39,041 nucleotides of DNA, from contig JANJVS010000091.1 of the NCBI GenBank assembly GCA_024709955.1, positions 1 to 39,041 on the forward strand, written 5' to 3'. How positions within the stretch are numbered: the stretch's first letter is position 1; the number at the start of each line of letters is the position of its first letter. Both the position numbers and the translations under genes were made by a program. This stretch comes from Rhodocyclaceae bacterium. Lineage in GTDB: Bacteria > Pseudomonadota > Gammaproteobacteria > Burkholderiales > Rhodocyclaceae. Positions 9,095 through 16,395 of the stretch are shown in pieces. Below the pieces are notes generated by a model. The model had not been told where the DNA came from and made no database searches. It was given only the letters and a program-made list of their open reading frames with translations.

Positions 9095-9416
9095 AATTGG
9101 CCTGAGCCAAAAGCCGGGTTGGGGTTCGGCGCGCTCACCGTCCTGCGCGCGCCGACTTTTCCAGGGGGGGCTTGCGCGGGCGCCCTGGGCAGCCGGCCGC
9201 CGGACATCTCAAGCCCCCCGCCCTCGCGGTACAATGGCGCCCGGATGCAGACCTGAATCCTTGCTGGATCAGGCAGCCGGGCGGCGGCCTCCCAAGCCGA
9301 TCAAGGCCGTTCCGGCGCACGTTATCTGCCCAATCAAGCTTGCGGACCATCGAGGCGGCCCCGTCGTCGCTCCGGCCCGTTTTTTTCGATCTGGACCACG
9401 TCGATCTCTGCCGCCC
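9095..9416. other. Intergenic region between pntB and the DUF3348 gene
   Basis: This 322-base stretch holds the terminator-like repeat copy A at 9127-9164 and a -10-like TACAAT at 9230-9235 without a convincing -35 box. It then continues as about 180 bases of apparent leader ending in a run of seven T (9380-9386), about 30 bases before the start codon. The downstream open frame extends back to 9234, but that ATG overlaps the putative -10 box and the extra residues look unlike protein. I read the region as promoter and leader rather than coding. No RNA gene is recognised in it. Confidence 0.5.
9127..9160 (+). terminator. Hairpin with T-run downstream of pntB (repeat copy A)
   Basis: Perfect 8-base arms CGGCGCGC (9127-9134) and GCGCGCCG (9147-9154) enclose a 12-base loop, followed by AC and TTTT (9157-9160). 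The position 33 bases after pntB and the GC stem plus T-run fit an intrinsic terminator, although the T-run is short. The loop and flanks (9131-9164) match a second intergenic site at 15575-15608 in 29 of 34 positions. The structure therefore belongs to a small repeat family (see findings). Confidence 0.6.
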
Positions 9417-10166
9417 ATGACGCGAGCCCTGCCGCGCACCAACTTCAACAGCTCGAAACTCAGCCGCGTCCTCGCGGAGCTGGGGCTTGCCGCCGAGGCG
9501 CCGGGGGCCGCCATAGCGGAACGGCTCGGTTCATGGCTGAGCGCGGCCGACGCGATGCGGCTCTACGCGGCGCACAACGCCGGCGGGGGTGCAAGCGGCG
9601 GCGCGTTGCCGGCTGCCCTCGCCGCGGAAGGCGAGCGCCTGCGCAGCGCGCTGACGCAGGCCATCGAGAAAAGCTGCACCCCCGGCGCCGGCGGCACGCG
9701 TCTCAAGCTGCCCCTGCCGGACCCCGCCACGCCCAGCGAGGTCACCGCCGACTACGAACCCTACCGCCGCTTCCATCTCGCCCATCAGCGCGAGATGGAA
9801 ACGGCCATCGCTCCGCTGCGCAACCGGGCGCGCGCGGCCCTGGCCCAGTCCGCGCCCGCACTGGCGAAGCTCGCCGCCCTCGACGCGGCCCTCGGCGACA
9901 TTCTCGCCGGGCGCGAGGCCAGGCTGCTCGCCACGGTGCCGGCCCTGCTGGAGAAGCGTTTCGCGCAACTGCGCGACGAGCACCGGCAGGCCCGCGCCGA
10001 CGCGCAACAAGCCGACGATCCGGCCGCCTGGCTGCAGCCAGGCGGCTGGCTGGCGCGCTTCTGCACCGAAATGCGGGCCGCGCTGCTCGCCGAGCTGGAC
10101 CTGCGCCTGCAGCCGGTCACGGGGCTCATCGAAGCATTCAGCAACGAGGTTTCACGACAGTCATGA
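9417..10166 (+). CDS. DUF3348 family protein, first gene of the motor-like operon
   Basis: This 249-residue soluble protein starts at an ATG with no obvious Shine-Dalgarno site, giving MTRALPRTNFNSSKLSRVL. That opening (an FNS followed by a helix), the helical middle with TADYEPYRRFHLAHQREME (about residues 103-121), and the C-terminal ARFCTEMRAALLAELDLRLQP match my memory of the betaproteobacterial DUF3348 family. It is predicted to be mostly helical, with no signal peptide or membrane helix, so it probably acts in the cytoplasm. The function is unknown. Its stop overlaps the start of the MotA/ZorA-like gene (ATGA at 10163-10166). Strict coupling to a membrane channel and an OmpA subunit suggests an accessory or regulatory component of that complex (inference). 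Confidence 0.8.
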   Translation: MTRALPRTNFNSSKLSRVLAELGLAAEAPGAAIAERLGSWLSAADAMRLYAAHNAGGGASGGALPAALAAEGERLRSALTQAIEKSCTPGAGGTRLKLPLPDPATPSEVTADYEPYRRFHLAHQREMETAIAPLRNRARAALAQSAPALAKLAALDAALGDILAGREARLLATVPALLEKRFAQLRDEHRQARADAQQADDPAAWLQPGGWLARFCTEMRAALLAELDLRLQPVTGLIEAFSNEVSRQS

Positions 10167-12328
10167 AGAATCATCATCTGTTCTCCGCCGCCTTCGCGGT
10201 CGGCGCCCTGGCGGTGCTCTGGGTCGCCGCCGGCTTCCTCGGCACGAATCTCCTCGCCCTGGCGATGACCCTGGTCATCGGCGCGGTGTATGCCTTCGGC
10301 GCCTACGAGCTGCTGCAGTTCCGCCGCGCCACGGCCTCGCTCGACGCCGCGCTGGCCACGCTGCCGGAGCGGGTGGATGATCTCCACGCCTGGCTGGCCG
10401 CCGTGCATCCCTCGCTGCGCAACGCCGTGCGCCTGCGCGTCGAGGGCGAGCGCGTCGGCCTGCCCGGCCCGGCGCTGACGCCCTATCTGGCCGGCCTGCT
10501 GGTGATGCTGGGCATGCTCGGCACCTTCGTCGGCATGGTCGTCACCTTCAACGGCGCCGTGTTCGCCCTCGACGGCAGCACCGACCTGGCGGCGATCCGC
10601 GCCGCGATCGCCGCGCCGATCAAGGGCCTCGGCCTCGCCTTCGGCACCTCGGTGGCCGGCGTCGCCGCCTCGGCGATGCTGGGCCTGATGGCCGCGCTCG
10701 CCCGCCGCGAGCGCATGCAGGCCGGGCAGGCCCTCGACGGCAGGATCGCCGGCGTGCTGCGCGGCTACTCGCTCACCCACCAGCGCCAGGAAACCTACAA
10801 GGCGCTCCAGTCCCAGGCCCAGGCGCTGCCCCAGGTCGTCGACCAGCTGCAGGCGCTGATGGCACAGATGGAGCGCATGAACCAACAGCTCGGGGATCGC
10901 CTGCTGGCGAACCAGGAAGGCTTCCACGCCGAGATGCGCGGCGTCTATGGCGAGCTGGCCCGCTCCGTCGGCCAGTCGCTGCAGCAAAGCCTGCAGCAGG
11001 GCGCCGAGGCCGCCGGCGCCAGCCTCAAGCCGGTGGTCGAGGCGGCGATGCTCGGCATCGCCCAGGACGCCCAGGCCATGCACGCCCGCGTCGCCGACAG
11101 CGCGCAACGACAGCTCGACGGCCTCGCCGCGCGCTTCGACGCCCGCGCCGCCGCCGTCGCCGACACCTGGCAGGCCGCCCTCGCCAGCCACGAACGCAGC
11201 AGCGCCGCGACGATGGACAAGCTGGACCAGGCGCTGGCCGGCTTCGCCGCGAACTTCGCCCAGCGCGCCGAGGCGCTGCTCGCCGCCATCGACGCCGCCC
11301 AGACCGCGCGCCTCGCCGAGCAGGGCGCCGCCGAGCGCGAGCAGCGCGAGGCCTGGCAGGCCGCGCTGGCATCCGTCGCCGCCACGCTGCAGGGCGAATG
11401 GCGGCAGGCCGGCGCCCTTAGCCTCGCCCAGCAGCAGGAAATCTGCGCCACCCTCGCGCGCACCGCCCAGGAGATCACCGAGCAGGCGCGCGGCAGCGCC
11501 GCCGGCACGCTGGCCGAGATCGCCCGCCTGACGGCCGGCGCCGAGGAACTGCTGCGCGCGCGCAGCGCCGCCGAGACTGCGGCCGCCCAGCAGCACGACG
11601 CGCGCCTGGCGCAGATCGCCACGCTGCTGCAGACCGAACTTGCCGCCCTGCGCGAGGCCGAGGCCCAGCGCGGCGCGGCCGCCGTGGCGCGCCTCGGCGA
11701 GCTGCAGGACGCCGTGGCCGGCCATCTCACCACCCTGGGCACAGCCCTCGAAGCGCCCATCGCGCGGCTGATGGAAACCGCCGCCGAGGTGCCGCGCGCC
11801 GCCGCCGAGGTCATCGGCCAGCTGCGCCAGGAGATGTCCCAGGCGGTCGCCCGCGACAACGCATTGCTCGAAGAGCGCAGCCGCATCCTCGAAACCCTCA
11901 ACGGCCTGCTCGCGTCCATCGAGCACGCCTCGACCGAGCAGCGCGCCACCATCGACGCGCTGGTCGCCACCGCCGCCACGGCCCTCGACCAGGCCGGCGA
12001 GCGTTTCGCCGCGCGCATGGACGCGGAAGGCACCAAGCTCGGCGAGGCCGCCGCGCAGGTGGCCGGCGGCGCGGTCGAGGTGGCGAGCCTCGGCGACGCC
12101 TTCGGCGCCGCCGTGCAGGCCTTCGGCGAGGCGAATACGCAGCTCGTGGACAACCTGCGGCGCATCGAAGCCGCCCTCGACAAGTCCATGGTCAGGAGCG
12201 AGGAACAGCTCGCCTACTACGTCGCTCAGGCCCGCGAGGTCATCGACCTGAGCCTCGCGTCGCAGAAGGAAATCTTCGACGAGCTGCGCCAGCTGCCGCG
12301 GCGCCAGCCCGCCGCCGGGGTTAACTGA
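10163..12328 (+). CDS. MotA/ExbB/ZorA-like channel subunit with long DUF802-type tail
   Basis: This 721-residue protein looks like an ion-channel subunit of a MotA/TolQ/ExbB/ZorA-type motor. Two N-terminal membrane helices lie at about residues 6-26 and 29-51. After a cytoplasmic loop come two more helices, about 106-130 (with LGMLGTFVGMVVTF) and 155-180 (with GLGLAFGTSVAGVAAS). The LGTFVG and AFGTS patterns are shared by this family. The remaining 540 residues are a soluble, Ala/Gln/Glu-rich, almost entirely helical tail without enzyme motifs, corresponding to DUF802-type repeats. Such a long tail resembles ZorA of Zorya systems, whose tail projects into the cytoplasm. The gene overlaps both neighbours. 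The motor role is inferred from topology and from the MotB-like partner downstream. Confidence 0.75.
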   Translation: MKNHHLFSAAFAVGALAVLWVAAGFLGTNLLALAMTLVIGAVYAFGAYELLQFRRATASLDAALATLPERVDDLHAWLAAVHPSLRNAVRLRVEGERVGLPGPALTPYLAGLLVMLGMLGTFVGMVVTFNGAVFALDGSTDLAAIRAAIAAPIKGLGLAFGTSVAGVAASAMLGLMAALARRERMQAGQALDGRIAGVLRGYSLTHQRQETYKALQSQAQALPQVVDQLQALMAQMERMNQQLGDRLLANQEGFHAEMRGVYGELARSVGQSLQQSLQQGAEAAGASLKPVVEAAMLGIAQDAQAMHARVADSAQRQLDGLAARFDARAAAVADTWQAALASHERSSAATMDKLDQALAGFAANFAQRAEALLAAIDAAQTARLAEQGAAEREQREAWQAALASVAATLQGEWRQAGALSLAQQQEICATLARTAQEITEQARGSAAGTLAEIARLTAGAEELLRARSAAETAAAQQHDARLAQIATLLQTELAALREAEAQRGAAAVARLGELQDAVAGHLTTLGTALEAPIARLMETAAEVPRAAAEVIGQLRQEMSQAVARDNALLEERSRILETLNGLLASIEHASTEQRATIDALVATAATALDQAGERFAARMDAEGTKLGEAAAQVAGGAVEVASLGDAFGAAVQAFGEANTQLVDNLRRIEAALDKSMVRSEEQLAYYVAQAREVIDLSLASQKEIFDELRQLPRRQPAAGVN

Positions 12329-12960
12329 TGGACCATCCCGATACCGGCCTCGAACAGACCGCGCCCGTCTGGGCGGTCTTCGGCGATCTGATGTCCGGCC
12401 TGCTCGGCGCCTTCGTGCTCGTGCTGCTGGGGGTGCTGGCCGTGCAGATCCAGCTGGCGAGCAATCTCGAAGCCGAGACCAAGCGGCGCCAGCTCGAGGA
12501 GCAGCGCCGCATGGCCCTCGAAAAGGCCCTGGCGATCCCCCTCGCCTCGGGCCGCGTCACGCTCAACAACGGCCGCATCGGCATCAGCGGCCGCGTGCTG
12601 TTCCCGCTCAATTCCGACCAGTTGCAGCCCGAGGGCCGGCAACTGCTGAAGAGCCTGGTGGCGCCGCTGCGCGCCTACCTGGAGGCGCGCGAGGAACTGC
12701 TGATGGTGAGCGGCTTCACCGACGACCGCCAGGTGCGCGACAGCAACCGCCGCTTCGCCGACAACTGGGAGCTTTCCGCCCAGCGCGCCCTCACGGTCAC
12801 CCGCGCGCTGATCGAGGAGGGCATGCCCGCGGCCATGGTCTTCGCCGCCGCCTTCGGCGCCGAGCAGCCGCTGGTGCCGAACGTGGACGAGAAGGCGCGC
12901 GCCCAGAACCGCCGCGTCGAGATGGCGCCCGTGCCGCGCGTTTCCGCCGCCAAGCCATGA
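12328..12960 (+). CDS. MotB/ZorB-like OmpA-domain protein
   Basis: This 210-residue protein has one N-terminal membrane helix, GDLMSGLLGAFVLVLLGVLAV (split here: GDLMSGLLGAF, then VLVLLGVLAV; residues 19-39). It carries an Asp at residue 20 where MotB and ZorB place the ion-binding aspartate (compare ADFMTAMMAFF in MotB). A helical linker leads to a periplasmic OmpA-like peptidoglycan-binding domain: GRVLFPLNSDQLQPEG, then SGFTDDRQV, WELSAQRALTVTRALIEEGM and ARAQNRRVEMAP. The key Asp of GFTDD and the Arg of NRRVE are present. With the upstream channel subunit it would form a stator-like unit anchored to the cell wall. The start overlaps the upstream stop by one base (TGATG). It is not flagellar by context. 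Confidence 0.82.
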   Translation: MDHPDTGLEQTAPVWAVFGDLMSGLLGAFVLVLLGVLAVQIQLASNLEAETKRRQLEEQRRMALEKALAIPLASGRVTLNNGRIGISGRVLFPLNSDQLQPEGRQLLKSLVAPLRAYLEAREELLMVSGFTDDRQVRDSNRRFADNWELSAQRALTVTRALIEEGMPAAMVFAAAFGAEQPLVPNVDEKARAQNRRVEMAPVPRVSAAKP

Positions 12961-13673
12961 ACGCCCGCGACGACAGCGGATTCTCGGCCGCGCCGCCGGT
13001 CGAGGACGGCGCCGGCCGGCTCGCCGTCCTGCGCGCCGCCGGCGCGGCCCGCCACGATCCCCCGCGCATCGCCTACCTCGAAGCCCTGGCCCGGCGCGCG
13101 GCGGGGCAGCCCGCCGCGGTGCGCGCGCTGCTGGACATCAAATTCGCCGCCGCGCTCGCCGAGTGCGAGCGGAACTTCGCCGCCGCGCGCCAGGCGGCGC
13201 TGGCCGAAACGGCGCGGGCGAGCGCGGCCCATCCGCGGGCCGCCGCCGAGCTGGCGCAACTGTGCGAGTCCGGCGACTTCGCCGCCCTGCGGCGGCGCAT
13301 CGCCACCCTGGGGAACGGCGCCGGCCCGCTCGCCGCGCTGGTGAGGCATGTCGAGCGGCATGCGCACGACCAGGCCGAGCATGGCCATGCTGCCCCCGCC
13401 GCCGAACTGAAAGCCGTGCGCGACTTCCGCGACACCTGGGCGCAGCTCAGCGCCGAGCGGCAGCTGAGCCACGCCATCGAACAGGCGCCGGAAAACGCCG
13501 GCCCGCTCAACTCCCATTACCTGGTGCTGCGCTCGCTGGAGCTGATGCGCGACATCGCACCCGCTTACCTCAAGCGCTTCCTGGCCTATGCGGATACCCT
13601 GCTGCGCCTCGACCAGGCCGGCGACAAGCCGGCGGCCAGGAAGCCGGCCCGGGCGCGCGCGGCAAAGCGCTGA
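12957..13673 (+). CDS. DUF2894 family protein, last gene of the motor-like operon
   Basis: This 238-residue protein is predicted to be cytoplasmic and helical. The N-terminal region has LAVLRAAGAARHDPPRIAYL and LEALARRAAGQPAAVRALL. The C-terminal part contains LKAVRDFRDTWAQLSAERQL and NSHYLVLRSLELMRDIAPAY, followed by YLKRFLAYADTLLRLDQA, which recall DUF2894, a family of unknown function. It ends with a basic Lys/Arg/Ala tail. The start overlaps the stop of the OmpA-type gene (ATGA, 12957-12960), completing a four-gene chain in which every junction overlaps. A complex with the DUF3348 protein or with the cytoplasmic tail of the channel subunit is plausible but not shown. Confidence 0.78.
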   Translation: MNARDDSGFSAAPPVEDGAGRLAVLRAAGAARHDPPRIAYLEALARRAAGQPAAVRALLDIKFAAALAECERNFAAARQAALAETARASAAHPRAAAELAQLCESGDFAALRRRIATLGNGAGPLAALVRHVERHAHDQAEHGHAAPAAELKAVRDFRDTWAQLSAERQLSHAIEQAPENAGPLNSHYLVLRSLELMRDIAPAYLKRFLAYADTLLRLDQAGDKPAARKPARARAAKR

Positions 13674-13680
13674 ATCCCCC

Positions 13681-13702
13681 GCGGCACCGTCCCGCCATCC
13701 GC
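13681..13702 (+). repeat. Partial copy D of the CACCGTCC-loop repeat
   Basis: Eight bases after the DUF2894 stop, arms GCGG (13681-13684) and CCGC (13699-13702) enclose a 14-base loop beginning CACCGTCCCGCC. That loop is nearly the same as in copies B and C, though the stem differs. A TTTT lies some 20 bases further on. The match is short, so membership in the repeat family is tentative. Confidence 0.35.
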
Positions 13703-13778
13703 TACGGCGAGGAGAGCGTATTTTGCTCGACCGCCCTGTAGCGCAGTTGTTTCATCAGCGCCGACTTTTCGCTGCCGT

Positions 13779-15065
13779 TCAACGGGCGCCGCCCACCACC
13801 CCCGCATGAATCGTCAGGCCGAGGCCGACGCTGCCGAAGCGGTCGCCTTCGGCGAGTCGCGCCTGCGGCACGGTTGCCTGGCAGGCGGCGCGCACGGCGG
13901 GGATGGCGGAGGTGCCGCCGGTGAGGAACAGGGTGTTGATCGCCGTGGCGGCGACACCGGCCTGGCACAGGCAGTCGCGGATGCTGGCGGCGATCTGTTC
14001 CGTCTCGTCGGCGGTGGCGGCCTCGAAGTCCGGGCGCGAGAATTCGATGGCCAGGCCATCGTCCACATAGGGCAGGGCGAGCGTGGCGCGCGCGTTGTCG
14101 GAGAGCGCGATCTTGGCCTGCTCGACGTCGCCGGCGAGCAGGTGGCCGCTGCGTTCGCGCACCACGCGCAGCAGGCGATGCACCAGCGCCGGCTGGGCGG
14201 CCATGTGCTGCATGTCCTTGAGGAAGCTGGCCGGGCCGTTGCCGTTGAGCAGCGCGATGCGGTGCCAGGTGGCGAGGTCGAAATAGGGGGCGGCGGGCAG
14301 TTCGCGCGTCGGGTGTTCGCGCAGCGGCGACTTGTAGCCGAGGTGGGGCATCACCTGCCGCAGGCTGAGTCGCTTGTCGTATTCGGTGCCGCCGATGTGC
14401 ACGCCGGCGTTGGCGAGCACGTCGGCCTTGCGGTCCGCCTGCAGGTGCCTTGCCGGCGAGACGCGCACGATGGAAATATCGGCGGTGCCGCCGCCGAGGT
14501 CGGCGATCAGCGCGAGTTCCTCGCGCCGCACGCGCGATTCGTAGTCGAGCGCCGCGGCGATGGGCTCGTACTGGAATTCGACATGCTTGAAGCCGCAGCT
14601 CCTGGCGATGGCGGCGAGCTGGTCCTGGGCCGCCTGGTCGCGCATGGCGTCGTTGTCCACGAACCAGACCGGGCGGCCGAGGATGACCGCCTCGCTCGCC
14701 CGGCCGAGCTGCGCCTCGGCCGTGGCCTTGAGGTGGTGCAGGAACAGGCCGATGATGTCCCTGAAGGCGATGCGGTGGTTGCCGACGGCGGTGGTTTCGT
14801 CGATCAGCGCGCTGCCAAGCACGCTCTTGAGCGCGCGCAGCAGGCGCCCTTCGTAATGGCGCGTGTAGGCCGCGATGGCGTCGCGCCCGAACTGCATGCG
14901 CTCCTCCTCGATGTTGAAAAAGATCGCGCTCGGGATGGTGACATGGTCGTCTTCCACCGCCAGCAACGCCGGGCCGGCGGCCGTGGGATGGCCGACCGTG
15001 GAGTTGGAGGTGCCGAAGTCGATGGCGAGGATGGCGTCCTTGGGGGAACGGGTCTGGTGGGGCAC
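13779..15065 (-). CDS. Short Hsp70-family (YegD-like) ATPase
   Basis: This 428-residue protein has the actin-like ATPase fold of Hsp70. The phosphate-1 motif is AIDFGTSNSTVG (about residues 12-23), phosphate-2 is LIADLGGGTADIS, and the adenosine motif is FLTGGTSAIPAVR near the end. The protein stops soon after the nucleotide-binding domain, so the substrate-binding domain and lid of DnaK are missing. This matches YegD-type proteins (about 450 residues). The start is taken as GTG at 15065, giving VPHQTRSPKDAIL; the open frame continues upstream but is unrelated to Hsp70 there. The gene converges with the motor-like operon, separated by 105 bases. The client or role is unknown. Confidence 0.85.
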   Translation of the reverse strand: MPHQTRSPKDAILAIDFGTSNSTVGHPTAAGPALLAVEDDHVTIPSAIFFNIEEERMQFGRDAIAAYTRHYEGRLLRALKSVLGSALIDETTAVGNHRIAFRDIIGLFLHHLKATAEAQLGRASEAVILGRPVWFVDNDAMRDQAAQDQLAAIARSCGFKHVEFQYEPIAAALDYESRVRREELALIADLGGGTADISIVRVSPARHLQADRKADVLANAGVHIGGTEYDKRLSLRQVMPHLGYKSPLREHPTRELPAAPYFDLATWHRIALLNGNGPASFLKDMQHMAAQPALVHRLLRVVRERSGHLLAGDVEQAKIALSDNARATLALPYVDDGLAIEFSRPDFEAATADETEQIAASIRDCLCQAGVAATAINTLFLTGGTSAIPAVRAACQATVPQARLAEGDRFGSVGLGLTIHAGVVGGAR

Positions 15066-15127
15066 TGCGGGAGTCTTTCCGATGGGGGGCGGCGGCGGGG
15101 CGCAAGTATAAGGGCCACGCCGCGCGT

Positions 15128-15560
15128 TCAGCCGCCGTTGCCCAGCAGTCCCAGGCTCGGGACGGCGCGCGCCGCCGCGTTGCGGTTTCCGCGTCGAGGA
15201 TCTTGAGAATGGCGGCGACATGCACGCGCACGGTGTTCGCGCGCATGCCCAGTTCGTCGTCGATTTTCTTGTTGCTGCGATTCTGCGCCAGCACGGCCAG
15301 CACCTCACGCGGGCGCGCCCTGATGGGCGAGGCCGGATGCCGGCACATAGGTGCCGCCGGCAAGGATCACCCGCGGCGCAGCCGGCATCACGTCGGGGCT
15401 GGAGGACTTGGGGATGAAGCCGCGCGTGCCGCGCTGCAGGCCGTCGATGATGATGAGGGAACCGTGGTTCGCCGACAGCAGCGCCACCGGCGCGGCGGGT
15501 CACGGCTGGCGCAGGCGCACCAGGCCGAGGCCGGCCAGGCAAGAGTTCCGTCGCGCGCGG
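15128..15560 (-). pseudogene. Decayed LuxR/NarL-type response regulator
   Basis: On the minus strand, remnants of one response regulator lie in three frames. The receiver part reads LAGLGLVRLRQP, then an in-frame TGA (15500-15502), then PAAPVALLSANHGSLI, LQRGTRGFIPKSSSPDVM and RVILAGGTYVPAS. Near 15315-15335 the frame shifts, and the helix-turn-helix continues as RPREVLAVLAQNRSNKK and LGMRANTVRVHVAAILKILDAE. Near 15190 another shift (apparently one missing A) is needed to read the natural C terminus, AVPSLGLLGNGG, and the TGA at 15128-15130. The first 60 or so receiver residues, including the phosphorylated Asp, are absent. One stop, two frameshifts and a missing N terminus indicate a dead gene rather than a sequencing slip. 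The upstream boundary is approximate. Confidence 0.85.
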
Positions 15561-15574
15561 CTCCGGGCGCCCAT

Positions 15575-15608
15575 GCGCTCACCGTCCCGCCAGCGCCGGC
15601 TTTTCAAG
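15575..15608. repeat. Copy B of the TCACCGTCC-loop repeat
   Basis: This 34-base intergenic element matches copy A (9131-9164) in 29 of 34 positions. It shares 21 consecutive bases with copy C on the opposite strand (25338-25367). Arms GCGCT (15575-15579) and AGCGC (15592-15596) enclose a 12-base loop, followed by CGGC and TTTT, as in copy A. It lies 22 bases beyond the thioesterase stop but reads on the plus strand, antisense to both neighbours. It is therefore not a simple terminator for either. Confidence 0.6.
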
Positions 15609-15630
15609 ACGCCGGGAGCGGGGCAGGCGA

Positions 15631-16395
15631 TCAGGCGTGCGGCGGGATGGCGGCTCCGCCCAGGCAGGACTCCAGGTCCCGCGCCAGGGTGGCGAGAAAT
15701 TCCTTGGTGGTGCGGGCGAAGAAATGCCCGCCGGGGAAGCTGCGCAACGCGAACGAGGAATGCGTGAAGCCGCGCCATTGCTCCATGAGCGCCGGCGTGG
15801 CGATTGCATCCTCGCGGCCGGCATAGGCGAACACCGGCAGCGCGAGCGGGGCGAGGGGGATGGCCTGTTCCACCAGCGCGAAGTCGGCACGCAGGATCGG
15901 CAGCAGCAGTTCCGCGAGTTCGGGGGAATCGAAGACCTCGTCCGGGGTTCCCCCGTAGGCACTGACGTGGGCGCGGAAGTCGTCGGGCGGCAGGCGGGCC
16001 GCGCCCGGCCGCGGCGGCGGCGCGTCGGGCGCGCGGTGGGCGACGACGAACAGGGCGCGCGGCGCCGGCAGCCCCTTGTCCCGCAGCCGGTGGCAGAGCG
16101 CGAAGGCCAGCCTGGCGCCCAGGCTGTAGCCGAGCATGGCGTAGGGGCGATCGAGATGGGGCGCGAGCGCGTCCGCGAGGTCGGCGATCAGCCGGTCGAC
16201 CGCGTCGGGGCAGGGTTCGTCGATGCGGGTCTCGCGTCCCGGATATTGCAGCGGCGCCACGGCGATGCCCGGCAGCGAGCGCCGCCAGGCGACGAAGCTG
16301 GATGCCCCGCCGCCGGCGAAGGGCAGGCAGAACAGGCGCGGACCGTCGCCGGCGAGACCGAACGGCAGCCAGGGATCGGCGCGCGGCCGCGTCAT
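15631..16395 (-). CDS. Type II thioesterase (GrsT/RifR-like)
   Basis: This 254-residue alpha/beta hydrolase resembles the stand-alone thioesterases that clear wrongly loaded carrier proteins in nonribosomal peptide and polyketide synthesis. The N-terminal pattern LFCLPFAGGGASSFVAWRR and the following PLQYPGRETRIDEP are typical. The catalytic triad appears complete: Ser91 in GYSLGA (the family more often has GHSMGA), Asp196 in GREDAIA, and His224 in GGHFF. No synthetase is in the window, but a phosphopantetheinyl transferase lies about 600 bases away and cyclic-peptide exporters about 11 kb away. The start overlaps the stop of the upstream DUF697 gene by four bases. Another acyl-thioester substrate is possible. 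Confidence 0.88.
   Translation of the reverse strand: MTRPRADPWLPFGLAGDGPRLFCLPFAGGGASSFVAWRRSLPGIAVAPLQYPGRETRIDEPCPDAVDRLIADLADALAPHLDRPYAMLGYSLGARLAFALCHRLRDKGLPAPRALFVVAHRAPDAPPPRPGAARLPPDDFRAHVSAYGGTPDEVFDSPELAELLLPILRADFALVEQAIPLAPLALPVFAYAGREDAIATPALMEQWRGFTHSSFALRSFPGGHFFARTTKEFLATLARDLESCLGGAAIPPHA

Noticed and set aside
9379-9387. Run of seven T before the DUF3348 gene as a terminator or attenuator
   Set aside because: No stem longer than about four base pairs precedes it, so an intrinsic terminator is not supported.
10163-12960. Flagellar motor motA/motB
   Set aside because: No flagellar or chemotaxis genes are nearby. The 540-residue helical tail is absent from MotA, and the two extra coupled genes do not belong to flagellar operons.
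9417-13673. Complete Zorya defence system
   Set aside because: Only ZorA- and ZorB-like parts are present. There is no ZorC, no SNF2 helicase ZorD and no HNH nuclease ZorE, and the flanks are not a recognisable defence island.
13779-15542. Long N-terminal extension of the Hsp70 protein (587 codons)
   Set aside because: The added upstream residues are a frame-shifted reading of the decayed response regulator and show no Hsp70 character; the GTG at 15065 directly precedes the ATPase fold.
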